A stretch of 6,457 nucleotides of DNA, from contig JAHIWJ010000018.1 in NCBI GenBank assembly GCA_018816205.1, positions 1 through 6,457 on the forward strand, read 5' to 3'. Below, piece after piece: positions 1-4,805 of this stretch. Below the pieces are notes generated by a model, which had not been told where the DNA came from, did no database searches, and was given only the letters and a program-made list of their open reading frames with translations. Position 1 is the first letter of the stretch. Each line of letters opens with the position of its first letter. This DNA comes from Nanobdellota archaeon. Its GTDB lineage: Archaea > Nanobdellota > Nanobdellia > Pacearchaeales > GW2011-AR1. The translations under genes and the position numbers were made by a program.

Positions 1-104
1 AAGGTGAGTACGCTTTTTATAACGGAAAAGCCCAGTATATGAATTTTGACTTTAAATGGTCAGAAATCATCCTCGCCCCAATCCCAACAAAGGAGAAACC
101 AAAA

Positions 105-545
105 ATGAAGTATGAATCCCTAAAAGACATAACCCTGCAAGCCCTGCACAATGAGGGGGCCTGCTCTGATAAACTCGCTGAGGTTGCCAGAAGGATAATA
201 GCCGACGGTTACGCCCCTAATGATGTATTGCCCGCCGATTATACCCAGGAAGTGGCAGAGAGCATAGATGAGGCACATTATCTCGTTAATCACGGCTTCA
301 TCCGCGAGGTGAAGGAGCCGAAGCCGGAGGTGTTTTATCATGTGGGGCAGAGGTTTGACTTTGATGCTGGTAAACATGTCCTACATATCGTTGGAGTAAA
401 CAAAGTCCAGATGCTTGCCTTAAATGGTAAGTCACATCATGGTGAAGCCATTGATGTGCAAAACTCAAGCAAAATAACTGCTGCTGAGTTTGAAAAAATA
501 ACGTATGGGGCTCCAGACAAATTCACCCCCCTTGAGGGCACATAG
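105..545 (+). CDS. Hypothetical phage-type protein, 146 aa
   Basis: I do not recognise this protein. The start at 105 (MKYESLKD) is chosen because AGGAG at 91-95 sits 9 nt upstream. The same frame has an earlier ATG at 39 and stays open to the left edge, so the protein could be 22 residues longer or be the end of a longer gene. The N-terminal half is charged and probably helical. The C-terminal half has alternating hydrophobic residues (VGQRFDFDAGKHVLHIVGV, then VQMLALNG) that suggest a small beta fold. No signal peptide, membrane segment or catalytic motif is visible. It is followed within 10 nt by the first hairpin repeat, which supplies the ribosome binding site of the next gene. Confidence 0.7.
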   Translation: MKYESLKDITLQALHNEGACSDKLAEVARRIIADGYAPNDVLPADYTQEVAESIDEAHYLVNHGFIREVKEPKPEVFYHVGQRFDFDAGKHVLHIVGVNKVQMLALNGKSHHGEAIDVQNSSKITAAEFEKITYGAPDKFTPLEGT

Positions 546-551
546 CAAACA

Positions 552-577
552 CTCCCTCTCCCTTGAGAGGAAAGGAA
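552..577 (+). repeat. Family A intergenic repeat, copy 1: hairpin plus ribosome binding site
   Basis: CCTCTC at 555-560 pairs with GAGAGG at 565-570 around a 4-nt loop. AAAGGA directly after it (571-575) serves as Shine-Dalgarno for the gene at 583. Nearly the same sequence recurs at 811-836. The hairpin lacks a U tract, so it does not look like an intrinsic terminator. Its tight placement before the ribosome binding site suggests a translational or RNA-stability role, which is inference. Confidence 0.7.
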
Positions 578-582
578 ATTAA

Positions 583-825
583 ATGAGAATAATAGAATTT
601 AATGGTTGTAATACGATTTATGCAGAACATCAACCCGAATATTTGCCACTACCAGCACACAAAACAGAGGATGGTCTTGTTACATCTTGCTGGGGATTAT
701 CATGGTTGGAAAGGTTGAAAATATTATTTACCGGCAAGATGTGGCTTTCTGTCTTGACCTTTAATAAGCCACTGCAACCATTAATGATGTCTGTTGATAG
801 TTTGATACAACCCCCTCTCCCCTGA
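583..825 (+). CDS. Conserved small phage protein of unknown function, 80 aa
   Basis: The sequence resembles a small-protein family I recall from many phage genomes. Its members share a core like YAEHQPEYLPLPAHKTEDG, then a Cys-Trp, then LSWLERLKILFTGKMWLSVLTFNKPLQPL; no function is known to me. The start at 583 follows AAAGGA of repeat copy 1. Trp and Leu are dense in the middle (residues 37-65) but there is no clear membrane segment. The last five codons (QPPLP) and the stop lie inside the second hairpin repeat, with TGA at 823-825 spanning its loop and right arm. The natural C-terminus may therefore have been replaced when the repeat arrived. Homology is from memory and unverified. Confidence 0.8.
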   Translation: MRIIEFNGCNTIYAEHQPEYLPLPAHKTEDGLVTSCWGLSWLERLKILFTGKMWLSVLTFNKPLQPLMMSVDSLIQPPLP

Positions 826-836
826 GAGGAAAGGAG
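811..836 (+). repeat. Family A intergenic repeat, copy 2: hairpin plus ribosome binding site
   Basis: CCTCTC at 814-819 pairs with GAGAGG at 824-829 around the loop CCCT. AAGGAG at 831-836 is the Shine-Dalgarno for the ATG at 842, with 5 nt spacing. The left arm is translated as the C-terminus of the preceding gene, so ribosomes finishing that gene would melt the hairpin and expose the next ribosome binding site. This would couple translation of the two genes (inference). Confidence 0.7.
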
Positions 837-841
837 AAGAG

Positions 842-1165
842 ATGAAAAAACCTAAAATTATTTGCCTTTGTGGTTCAACTCGATATACTGAACAAATGTT
901 AGTTAAACAATGGGAATTGACTAAACAAGGTTTTGTTGTCCTTAGTTGGTGCGCATTGCCAGATTGGTATTTCGCAGGAGAAGATAAAGCTCATATTGGC
1001 GATCAAGAAGGCATTGAAGAAATAGTTGATGAGGTACATAAACGAAAAATTGATATTGCTGATGAAGTATTTGTTTTGAATATTGGTGGCTATATCGGCG
1101 AATCAACAAAGAGCGAAATTGACTATGCTGAATCAATCGGAAAGCCAGTTATGTATATGGAATAA
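842..1165 (+). CDS. Nucleoside 2-deoxyribosyltransferase-like protein, 107 aa
   Basis: The fold is read from the N-terminal beta strand and glycine loop (KIICLCGSTR, residues 5-14), the segment DEVHKRKIDIADEVFVLN (63-80), and GGYIGESTKSEIDYA (82-96) followed by GKPVMYME at the end. This pattern is typical of short phage and bacterial members of the nucleoside 2-deoxyribosyltransferase/DUF4406-like superfamily. E92 in TKSEIDYA is at the position of the catalytic glutamate in true deoxyribosyltransferases. The substrate cannot be told from sequence; members are thought to act on nucleosides or nucleotides, or only bind them. The start has AAGGAG 5 nt upstream. The gene looks A+T-richer than the recombination genes to the right. 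Confidence 0.8.
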   Translation: MKKPKIICLCGSTRYTEQMLVKQWELTKQGFVVLSWCALPDWYFAGEDKAHIGDQEGIEEIVDEVHKRKIDIADEVFVLNIGGYIGESTKSEIDYAESIGKPVMYME

Positions 1166-1168
1166 TGT

Positions 1169-1266
1169 CCCCTCTCCCCTGTACGCAATGACGGCAGGGA
1201 GGACAGGGTTTACCCCATAACCTCAAACCATTCTCTAAGGAGACCTTGGTCACTGAGAGAAGGGGA
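1169..1266 (+). repeat. Disrupted family A repeat and structured leader
   Basis: The left arm of the family A repeat (CCCTCTCCCCTG) begins 4 nt after the preceding stop codon. The expected TGAGAG right arm appears only about 75 nt later, as TGAGAGAAGGGGA at 1254-1266. In between are further small inverted repeats: CCCTG 1177-1181 with CAGGG 1195-1199, GGG 1206-1208 with CCC 1213-1215, and TTCTCT 1231-1236 with AGAGAA 1256-1261 enclosing AAGG 1237-1240/CCTT 1244-1247. No gene with a ribosome binding site is seen here. It may be a repeat split by an insertion, or a structured leader for the gene at 1310. Confidence 0.4.
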
Positions 1267-1281
1267 TACGGCAAGGGAAGG

Positions 1282-1308
1282 CAACATTTTAACTTAACAG
1301 GAGGAACG
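1282..1308 (+). repeat. Family B leader repeat, copy 1
   Basis: CAACATTTTAACTTAACAGG followed by AGGAACG leads directly into the ATG at 1310, with AGGAGG at 1299-1304 as a strong Shine-Dalgarno. The copy at 1710-1736 is identical apart from about two positions. A repeated, strong ribosome binding leader before unrelated small genes points to cassette-like duplication. Confidence 0.65.
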
Positions 1309-1309
1309 C

Positions 1310-1567
1310 ATGAATGAAGGAAAAGAGCCAAAAGCAATTGAAGTATCAGATGCCGACAGAATCCGTGAGCAGTGTAAAATGTGCCATGAAATTGCAACCG
1401 AGATCAGAACCAGGGCTTTGCAGCTTAATGCAAGAGTAAGGCAACCAAAGGATCAGCCAGATAAAAACCCATCTGGAGACTTTGGAGCGGAAATGAAGGA
1501 TGCTTTGACTGGTTTACGGGAAGTGCTCCAAGAAGCATCTGAAGCCCTGATCGGATTTATCGGTTAG
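1310..1567 (+). CDS. Hypothetical small helical protein, 85 aa
   Basis: I do not recognise this protein. The start is well supported by AGGAGG 5 nt upstream. Residues 10-47 are charged and probably helical. After a proline-rich hinge (residues 48-58), a second amphipathic helix follows (about 61-84, EMKDALTGLREVLQEASEAL). Residues 22-26 are CKMCH, which matches the haem c motif by letter. There is no signal peptide, so haem attachment is unlikely. A helix-hinge-helix protein of this size could be a phage accessory or DNA-associated factor, but nothing specific supports a role. Confidence 0.7.
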   Translation: MNEGKEPKAIEVSDADRIREQCKMCHEIATEIRTRALQLNARVRQPKDQPDKNPSGDFGAEMKDALTGLREVLQEASEALIGFIG

Positions 1568-1588
1568 GAAAGGCAATAGGTCAACCTA

Positions 1589-1705
1589 ATGCAAAAAACA
1601 TTCATTTTAGCCGCCATTGTATTTTTTATCAGTGGGTTTTTTAATCATTATTTGTGGATATCAGTATTCCCATTGATAATACTGGCAATGGTATCAGGTG
1701 ACTAG
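1589..1705 (+). CDS. Small membrane protein, 38 aa
   Basis: The frame reads MQKTFILAAIVFFISGFFNH, then YLWISVFPLIILAMVSGD and TAG. Almost the whole peptide is hydrophobic. It could form one long or two short membrane segments (about residues 4-18 and 21-35) separated by the polar Asn-His. AGG at 1578-1580 gives a plausible Shine-Dalgarno with 8 nt spacing. It starts 21 nt after the preceding stop and ends just before the next family B leader, so it fills the gap exactly. No family is recognised, and short length keeps confidence moderate. Confidence 0.55.
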   Translation: MQKTFILAAIVFFISGFFNHYLWISVFPLIILAMVSGD

Positions 1706-1709
1706 ACAA

Positions 1710-1736
1710 CAACATTTTAACCTAACAGGAGAAACG
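1710..1736 (+). repeat. Family B leader repeat, copy 2
   Basis: CAACATTTTAACCTAACAGG followed by AGAAACG precedes the ATG at 1738, with AGGAG at 1727-1731 and 6 nt spacing. It matches the leader at 1282-1308 almost base for base, although the two downstream proteins are unrelated. Confidence 0.65.
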
Positions 1737-1737
1737 T

Positions 1738-1956
1738 ATGGACACCGTAATCAAAATCAAGCCGTGGAAATTCACAGACCTTGTTACCGGAATCCACATT
1801 ACCGTTACCGAAGGTGAACGGCTAAACAAGATTCATATTGATATGCCGGATAAAGTGCCAATGGTAAAAAACAGAGATTTCTTCTTTACCAAAGAAGGAA
1901 AATTTGACGGAACTGGATCATGTGTTGAAGAGGCAACCCAACAGCATAACTCTTAG
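1738..1956 (+). CDS. Hypothetical small protein, 72 aa
   Basis: I do not recognise this protein. The start is supported by the AGGAG of the family B leader. Residues 1-55 alternate hydrophobic and polar residues (VIKIKPWKF, GIHITVTEG, KIHIDMPDKV, RDFFFTKEGKFDG), which suggests a small beta-sheet protein. The tail (EEATQQHNS) is polar and probably disordered. There is one Cys and no membrane segment or catalytic signature. It is the last gene of the left cluster, before the tRNA-like region. Confidence 0.65.
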   Translation: MDTVIKIKPWKFTDLVTGIHITVTEGERLNKIHIDMPDKVPMVKNRDFFFTKEGKFDGTGSCVEEATQQHNS

Positions 1957-1966
1957 AGGCAACCGA

Positions 1967-1985
1967 CAACTTTTAACACAGGAGA
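1967..1985 (+). repeat. Family B leader repeat, copy 3, with no gene after it
   Basis: CAACTTTTAACACAGGAGA is a shortened family B leader with an intact AGGAG at 1980-1984. No start codon follows at a usable distance: the next ATG is at 2010, 25 nt away, and opens only 20 codons. The gene this leader once served appears to have been lost or displaced by the tRNA-like element that begins at 2019. Confidence 0.5.
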
Positions 1986-2005
1986 TTCTCAATAGTTAGG
2001 TTCTG

Positions 2006-2016
2006 CAAGATGTTAA
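2006..2016 (+). promoter_or_regulatory. Shared 11-nt leader of the tRNA-like elements (CAAGATGTTAA), copy 1
   Basis: CAAGATGTTAA ends 2 nt before the acceptor-like stem of the first tRNA-like element. The identical 11 nt are at 2632-2642, also ending 2 nt before the 7-bp acceptor stem of the second. It may be a processing signal, part of the repeated unit or a promoter part; the sequence does not decide. Confidence 0.5.
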
Positions 2017-2018
2017 AT

Positions 2019-2170
2019 GTGGGAGATGGCGGAAGTTGGCAAACTAGTGGGTGGGAAAATAAGTATGTTTGAGGAAAATGTTATATGGAGGCACTTGTGG
2101 CCCGAATGGACTTATTGCTTGCCATTGGTCACCGCACTAGAGCAGGTTCGACTCCTGCTCTCCCACACCA
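2019..2170 (+). ncRNA. tRNA-like RNA with pseudoknot insert, element 1
   Basis: GTGGGAG (2019-2025) pairs with CTCCCAC (2160-2166), followed by an encoded A-CCA (2167-2170). The D-region TGGCGGAAGTTGGCAAAC resembles leucine/serine tRNA D loops, but a D stem does not form. The T arm is ideal: AGCAGG/CCTGCT around the loop TTCGACT (2141-2159). In place of the anticodon arm, 2044-2053 pairs with 2130-2140 (10 bp, G2134 bulged). Inside, AATAAGT (2058-2064) pairs with ACTTATT (2110-2116), which sits in the loop of a hairpin closed by AATGG (2105-2109) and CCATT (2122-2126); this makes an H-type pseudoknot. The length, 152 nt, is about twice that of a tRNA, and no anticodon loop can be placed. The arrangement recalls the tRNA-like domain, helix 2 and a pseudoknot of tmRNA, but tmRNA signatures and a tag are absent. 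An interrupted or decayed tRNA is the alternative. Confidence 0.65.
2153..2170 (+). repeat. Direct repeat at the 3' end of tRNA-like element 1 (left copy)
   Basis: TCCTGC-T-CTCCCACAC (2153-2168) is the 3' strand of the T stem plus the acceptor strand. TCCTGC-CTCCCACAC recurs at 2616-2630, directly after the nuclease stop codon: 15 matching bases with one base missing. Duplication of a tRNA 3' end on both sides of a gene is the usual footprint of an element inserting there. Confidence 0.55.
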
Positions 2171-2192
2171 TTCAATAACTGGGAATGATAAT

Positions 2193-2615
2193 ATGGGAAA
2201 AAGAATTGGATTTTATCATGAAATGAGAATTATGCTTCACTTGTTGAAACTTGAATTTGTTGTTTCAAAACCGCAGGGGGATTATTCTCCATACGATTTA
2301 ATATCTGACTGGAATGGAAAAATAAACAGACTACAAATAAAGTCTACATCTCGTTCCAGCGGGACCAAAAACAGGGGGTATAAAGTAATTTGTTGTAAGG
2401 GAAGGGATGCTAAAATTAAATTAACTAAAAAGGATTGTGATTTTATAGTAATAACTTGTCTTGAAAATGTTAATTATATAATCCCCATTGAGGTGATATT
2501 TGGAAAAACAATTTATGTGCATCCACACTACCCATATAAAGAGAATAGTCCCTATGATAGGCTACAAGAGCCAAAGTTTGAAATTTATCGGGAGAAATGG
2601 GATTTATTAAAATAA
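2193..2615 (+). CDS. PD-(D/E)XK nuclease of the intron-endonuclease (PDDEXK_5-like) type, 140 aa
   Basis: This is a likely DNA endonuclease. The catalytic pattern is visible: E10 in the first helix (IGFYHEMRIMLHLL), D35 in SPYDLI, and Q48-x-K50 in RLQIKSTS. After it come KKDCDFIVITCLENVNYIIPIEVI (about residues 77-103), the strand-turn-strand pattern I associate with the family holding group I intron-encoded PD-(D/E)XK endonucleases. The ATG at 2193 is preferred: GGGA is at 2181-2184, and homology begins there. An in-frame ATG at 2085 would translate straight through the T arm of the tRNA-like RNA, giving spurious residues. The gene lies between two tRNA-like elements and its stop codon abuts a copy of the element 1 3' end. 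A homing role at this locus is inferred. It looks A+T-rich compared with the recombination genes. Confidence 0.78.
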   Translation: MGKRIGFYHEMRIMLHLLKLEFVVSKPQGDYSPYDLISDWNGKINRLQIKSTSRSSGTKNRGYKVICCKGRDAKIKLTKKDCDFIVITCLENVNYIIPIEVIFGKTIYVHPHYPYKENSPYDRLQEPKFEIYREKWDLLK

Positions 2616-2632
2616 TCCTGCCTCCCACACAC
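2616..2632 (+). repeat. Direct repeat at the 3' end of tRNA-like element 1 (right copy)
   Basis: TCCTGCCTCCCACAC starts immediately after the nuclease TAA (2613-2615). It repeats the T-stem and acceptor strand of element 1 without the matching 5' half, so it cannot fold as an RNA element of its own. The CAAGATGTTAA leader of element 2 follows directly. Confidence 0.55.
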
Positions 2633-2642
2633 AAGATGTTAA
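2632..2642 (+). promoter_or_regulatory. Shared 11-nt leader of the tRNA-like elements (CAAGATGTTAA), copy 2
   Basis: The 11 nt are identical to 2006-2016 and stand at the same distance from the acceptor-like stem of the second element. Confidence 0.5.
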
Positions 2643-2774
2643 GGGGCTGGGTAGCGGAAAGGGTAGACGCACCCAACATAAGCGAGGTGTAACGAGCCTG
2701 GGACTTGGGGGAAGAACTGCTCGTTTATGGCTGTAGGTTCTTCTGTGCAGGGTTCAACTCCCTGCCCCAGCCCC
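2643..2774 (+). ncRNA. tRNA-like RNA with pseudoknot insert, element 2
   Basis: GGGGCTGGG (2643-2651) pairs with CCCAGCCCC (2766-2774). TA then leads into a D arm, GCG (2654-2656)/CGC (2668-2670), with an 11-nt loop like class II tRNAs. The T arm GCAGGG/CCCTGC surrounds the loop TTCAACT (2747-2765). An anticodon-like stem CCCAA (2672-2676)/TTGGG (2705-2709) holds a 28-nt loop, and a variable-arm-like stem GAAGAAC (2711-2717)/GTTCTTC (2737-2743) holds a 19-nt loop. The two loops can join through AACGAGC (2691-2697) and GCTCGTT (2719-2725), 7 perfect pairs forming a pseudoknot. There is no encoded CCA (CCCCTA follows) and no usable 7-nt anticodon loop. It shares its architecture and 5' leader with element 1 while the paired bases differ. 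It ends just before the ribosome binding site of the next gene. Confidence 0.65.
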
Positions 2775-2791
2775 CCTAAACAGGAGGTATC

Positions 2792-2935
2792 ATGGCCGGA
2801 CTATTTAATTATCTCGACACTCTCGACATGAGCATAATTTTTCTCTGGTTGCTCATCGTCTATCTCATGGTCTGGCGTATAGAGGATATATTTAAAAATC
2901 GAAACGGAAGGAGACGCCATGGAAATCAAACTTAA
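2792..2935 (+). CDS. Small single-pass membrane protein, 47 aa
   Basis: AGGAGG at 2782-2787 gives a strong start 4 nt upstream. Residues 14-28 (SIIFLWLLIVYLMVW) form one membrane helix. A basic tail (KNRNGRRRHGNQ) follows, so the positive-inside rule predicts a cytoplasmic C-terminus. No family is recognised. The last 17 nt overlap the start of the ATPase gene at 2919, so the two are probably translationally coupled. Its position at the head of a recombination module is suggestive of a phage accessory peptide, but no function can be assigned. Confidence 0.65.
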   Translation: MAGLFNYLDTLDMSIIFLWLLIVYLMVWRIEDIFKNRNGRRRHGNQT

Positions 2936-4775
2936 ATCTCTGCGCCTTGAGAACTTCAAAGGCATAAGGAAATTCACCCTTGAGCCGGGGGGTAAATGCC
3001 TCATACGAGGCGCAAACGGTTCAGGTAAGACAACTTTAATGGATGCGTTTCTTTGGTTGCTCTTTAACAAGGACTCCGAGGGCAAGGCTGATTTTGCTAT
3101 CAAAACTCTCAAGAACGGCCAGGAGATCCCCAATCTTGAGCATAGCGTTGAGGAAGTATTCGATATTGACGGCCAAGTCCTCACACTGAAAAAGGTACTG
3201 AAAGAAAAATATACCAAGAAAAGGGGATCTTCGCAATCTGATTTCACCGGGCATACAACAGATTACTATATTGATGGAGTACCCATAACGCAACGTGAAT
3301 ATCAGGATCGGGTCCAAAGCATCATTAACGAGGAAACCTTTAAACTCCTCACTTCTCCCATGTATTTTAATTCCCTCCATTGGGAGAAACGTCGGGCGCT
3401 GCTCTTGGAAGTATGCGGCGATATATCAGACAGTGACGTTATTGCATCCGATAAGGCACTTGCCAGCCTCCCTGAACTTCTCGGCAATAGATTAATAGAG
3501 AATCAAAAGAAGGTTATTACTTCAAAACGTAAGGAAATCAACGATAGATTGAAAGAAATACCCTCCAGGATCGACGAACTCGATAAAAGCCTTACCGATG
3601 TATCAGAATATGACGTTGAATCTATCCATGCAGAGATCAAAAGGCTTGATGATGCGATTCAGGCCATGAAGGATGACAGGCAATCCTCTTTATTGCGAAA
3701 ACAGAAAGCGGAGCTACAGGCGAAGCTGTCAGAGCTTGAAATGGAGAAGAGCAGAGCATACAGGGAAGCCACAAAGGTTATTGATGATAAGATAGGGACT
3801 CTGGAAAAAGAGTTGAGGGTAAAGCAAGCATACACCGAAGACTCACTGAATGTACTAGCCAAAAAAGAGAGTACGATAAAGCGCAACGAAGAGCAAATGG
3901 CGCGGCTCCGGATGGAATATGCCGAGGTAGTAAGCAAAAATGCGGATGTAGTGGATACCTGCCCAACCTGCAAGCAATCACTCCCCAAAGATCAGGTCCA
4001 GGAGGCTATTAAAAAGCATAACGAGAATCAAGCATATGTGCTTAACGATATCAATTTCAATGGCAAAACATTAAAAATTGAGAATGAGCGCCTAGCAGCA
4101 GAAATTGAAGAAATCACAAAAAAAGGCATAGACAATGATGTAGCCATTCAGGACCTAAAAGCGCAGATCGAGCTAAAAAGCATCCCCATTAATGTACCTT
4201 TCGATACGGGCAAGATCGACAAGACAAAGGCTGAAATTCAAGCGATTGAAAAGCAGATTACTGAGAACGTGCCCCCCGACACATCCCCATTAGAGGAACT
4301 GCGAAGCATACTCCGAATACGGCTTGCCACAATCGATGCTTCTAAGAGGACCCGCATCCGGATCGAAGAATTGAGCGCAGAGGAAAAGAAGTTGGCTGCG
4401 GATTATGAGGAGCTTGAGCGGCAGATATCTCTGATGGATAAATTCACGGTTGCGAAAGTGGATCTTCTTGAGAGCAAAATAAATTCCAAATTTCCGCTCG
4501 CACGTTTCAAACTTTTCAATGTTTTGATAAATGGTGGTATTGATGAGACCTGTGAAACCTTATATCACGGAACCCCATACAATGGAGGATTGAGCACAGG
4601 AGAACAAATTGTAATAGGTTGCGATATCATATCGACATTGCAAGAATATTATAACGTGAAGGCTGTCCTCTGGCTTGATCATAAAGAATCCCTTACGAGC
4701 GAGCTGGATATGGATTGTCAAACGATTAGCTTGATTGCTGATAAAAAGTTTAATGAACTCGTTATAGAGAATTAA
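2919..4775 (+). CDS. Rad50/SbcC-like AAA ATPase (SMC-type), 618 aa
   Basis: The N-terminus reads LKSLRLENFKGIRKFTLEPGGKCLIRGANGSGKTT with the Walker A motif GANGSGKT at residues 31-38, typical of Rad50/SbcC/RecF-type ATPases. Residues about 205-345 and 355-500 are long charged helices, a probable coiled coil. C348-P-T-C351 between them is a zinc-hook motif for dimerisation. The C-terminal lobe has the ABC signature LSTGEQ (558-563). A Walker B-like strand AVLWLDHKE (582-590) follows, with D587 and E590 in place of the usual adjacent DE; related phage proteins show a similar D-x-x-E, as I recall. At 618 aa it is far shorter than cellular SbcC (about 1000). AAGGAG lies 5 nt before the start. 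Next to recT, it likely processes or bridges DNA ends in recombination. No Mre11/SbcD-like nuclease gene is in the window. Confidence 0.88.
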   Translation: MEIKLKSLRLENFKGIRKFTLEPGGKCLIRGANGSGKTTLMDAFLWLLFNKDSEGKADFAIKTLKNGQEIPNLEHSVEEVFDIDGQVLTLKKVLKEKYTKKRGSSQSDFTGHTTDYYIDGVPITQREYQDRVQSIINEETFKLLTSPMYFNSLHWEKRRALLLEVCGDISDSDVIASDKALASLPELLGNRLIENQKKVITSKRKEINDRLKEIPSRIDELDKSLTDVSEYDVESIHAEIKRLDDAIQAMKDDRQSSLLRKQKAELQAKLSELEMEKSRAYREATKVIDDKIGTLEKELRVKQAYTEDSLNVLAKKESTIKRNEEQMARLRMEYAEVVSKNADVVDTCPTCKQSLPKDQVQEAIKKHNENQAYVLNDINFNGKTLKIENERLAAEIEEITKKGIDNDVAIQDLKAQIELKSIPINVPFDTGKIDKTKAEIQAIEKQITENVPPDTSPLEELRSILRIRLATIDASKRTRIRIEELSAEEKKLAADYEELERQISLMDKFTVAKVDLLESKINSKFPLARFKLFNVLINGGIDETCETLYHGTPYNGGLSTGEQIVIGCDIISTLQEYYNVKAVLWLDHKESLTSELDMDCQTISLIADKKFNELVIEN

Positions 4776-4805
4776 TAATTAACTATCCAAAATTGGAGGT
4801 AACAA

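Noticed and set aside
4..42. Topoisomerase III-like start (STLFITEKPS) in the first frame
   Set aside because: The frame stops at 40-42 after twelve codons and the sequence after it shows no topoisomerase similarity; the resemblance is accidental.
555..570. Intrinsic terminator at the family A hairpin
   Set aside because: The hairpin is followed by AAAGGA and a start codon and not by a run of T, so termination is not supported.
1373..1387. Haem c-binding motif CKMCH in the 1310-1567 protein
   Set aside because: There is no signal peptide and the protein is a small charged helical protein, so the match is probably chance.
2019..2170. Ordinary tRNA-Leu or tRNA-Ser with a group I intron
   Set aside because: The insert is too small for a group I core, no conserved P7/P4-P6 sequences are seen, and removing it leaves no acceptable anticodon loop.
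2085..2192. N-terminal extension of the nuclease from an ATG at 2085
   Set aside because: It would translate through the tRNA-like T arm and acceptor strand (giving AGSTPALP, a usual artefact of tRNA T arms). Family-like sequence begins only at 2193, which has its own GGGA.
2643..2774. tmRNA (ssrA)
   Set aside because: GGGGCTG and TTCAACTCCC resemble tmRNA ends, but the conserved tmRNA 5' sequence after the acceptor, a tag frame ending in Ala-Ala and the required length are absent.
2643..2774. Group I intron-like P3/P7 core in element 2
   Set aside because: Strand order 2691-2697, 2711-2717, 2719-2725, 2737-2743 matches P3-P7-P3'-P7' topology, but there is no room for P4-P6 and no guanosine-binding motif; a simple pseudoknot explains it.
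2801..3247. Minus-strand open frame of 148 codons
   Set aside because: It is antisense to the Walker A region of the ATPase, has no ribosome binding site or family resemblance, and is a shadow frame.
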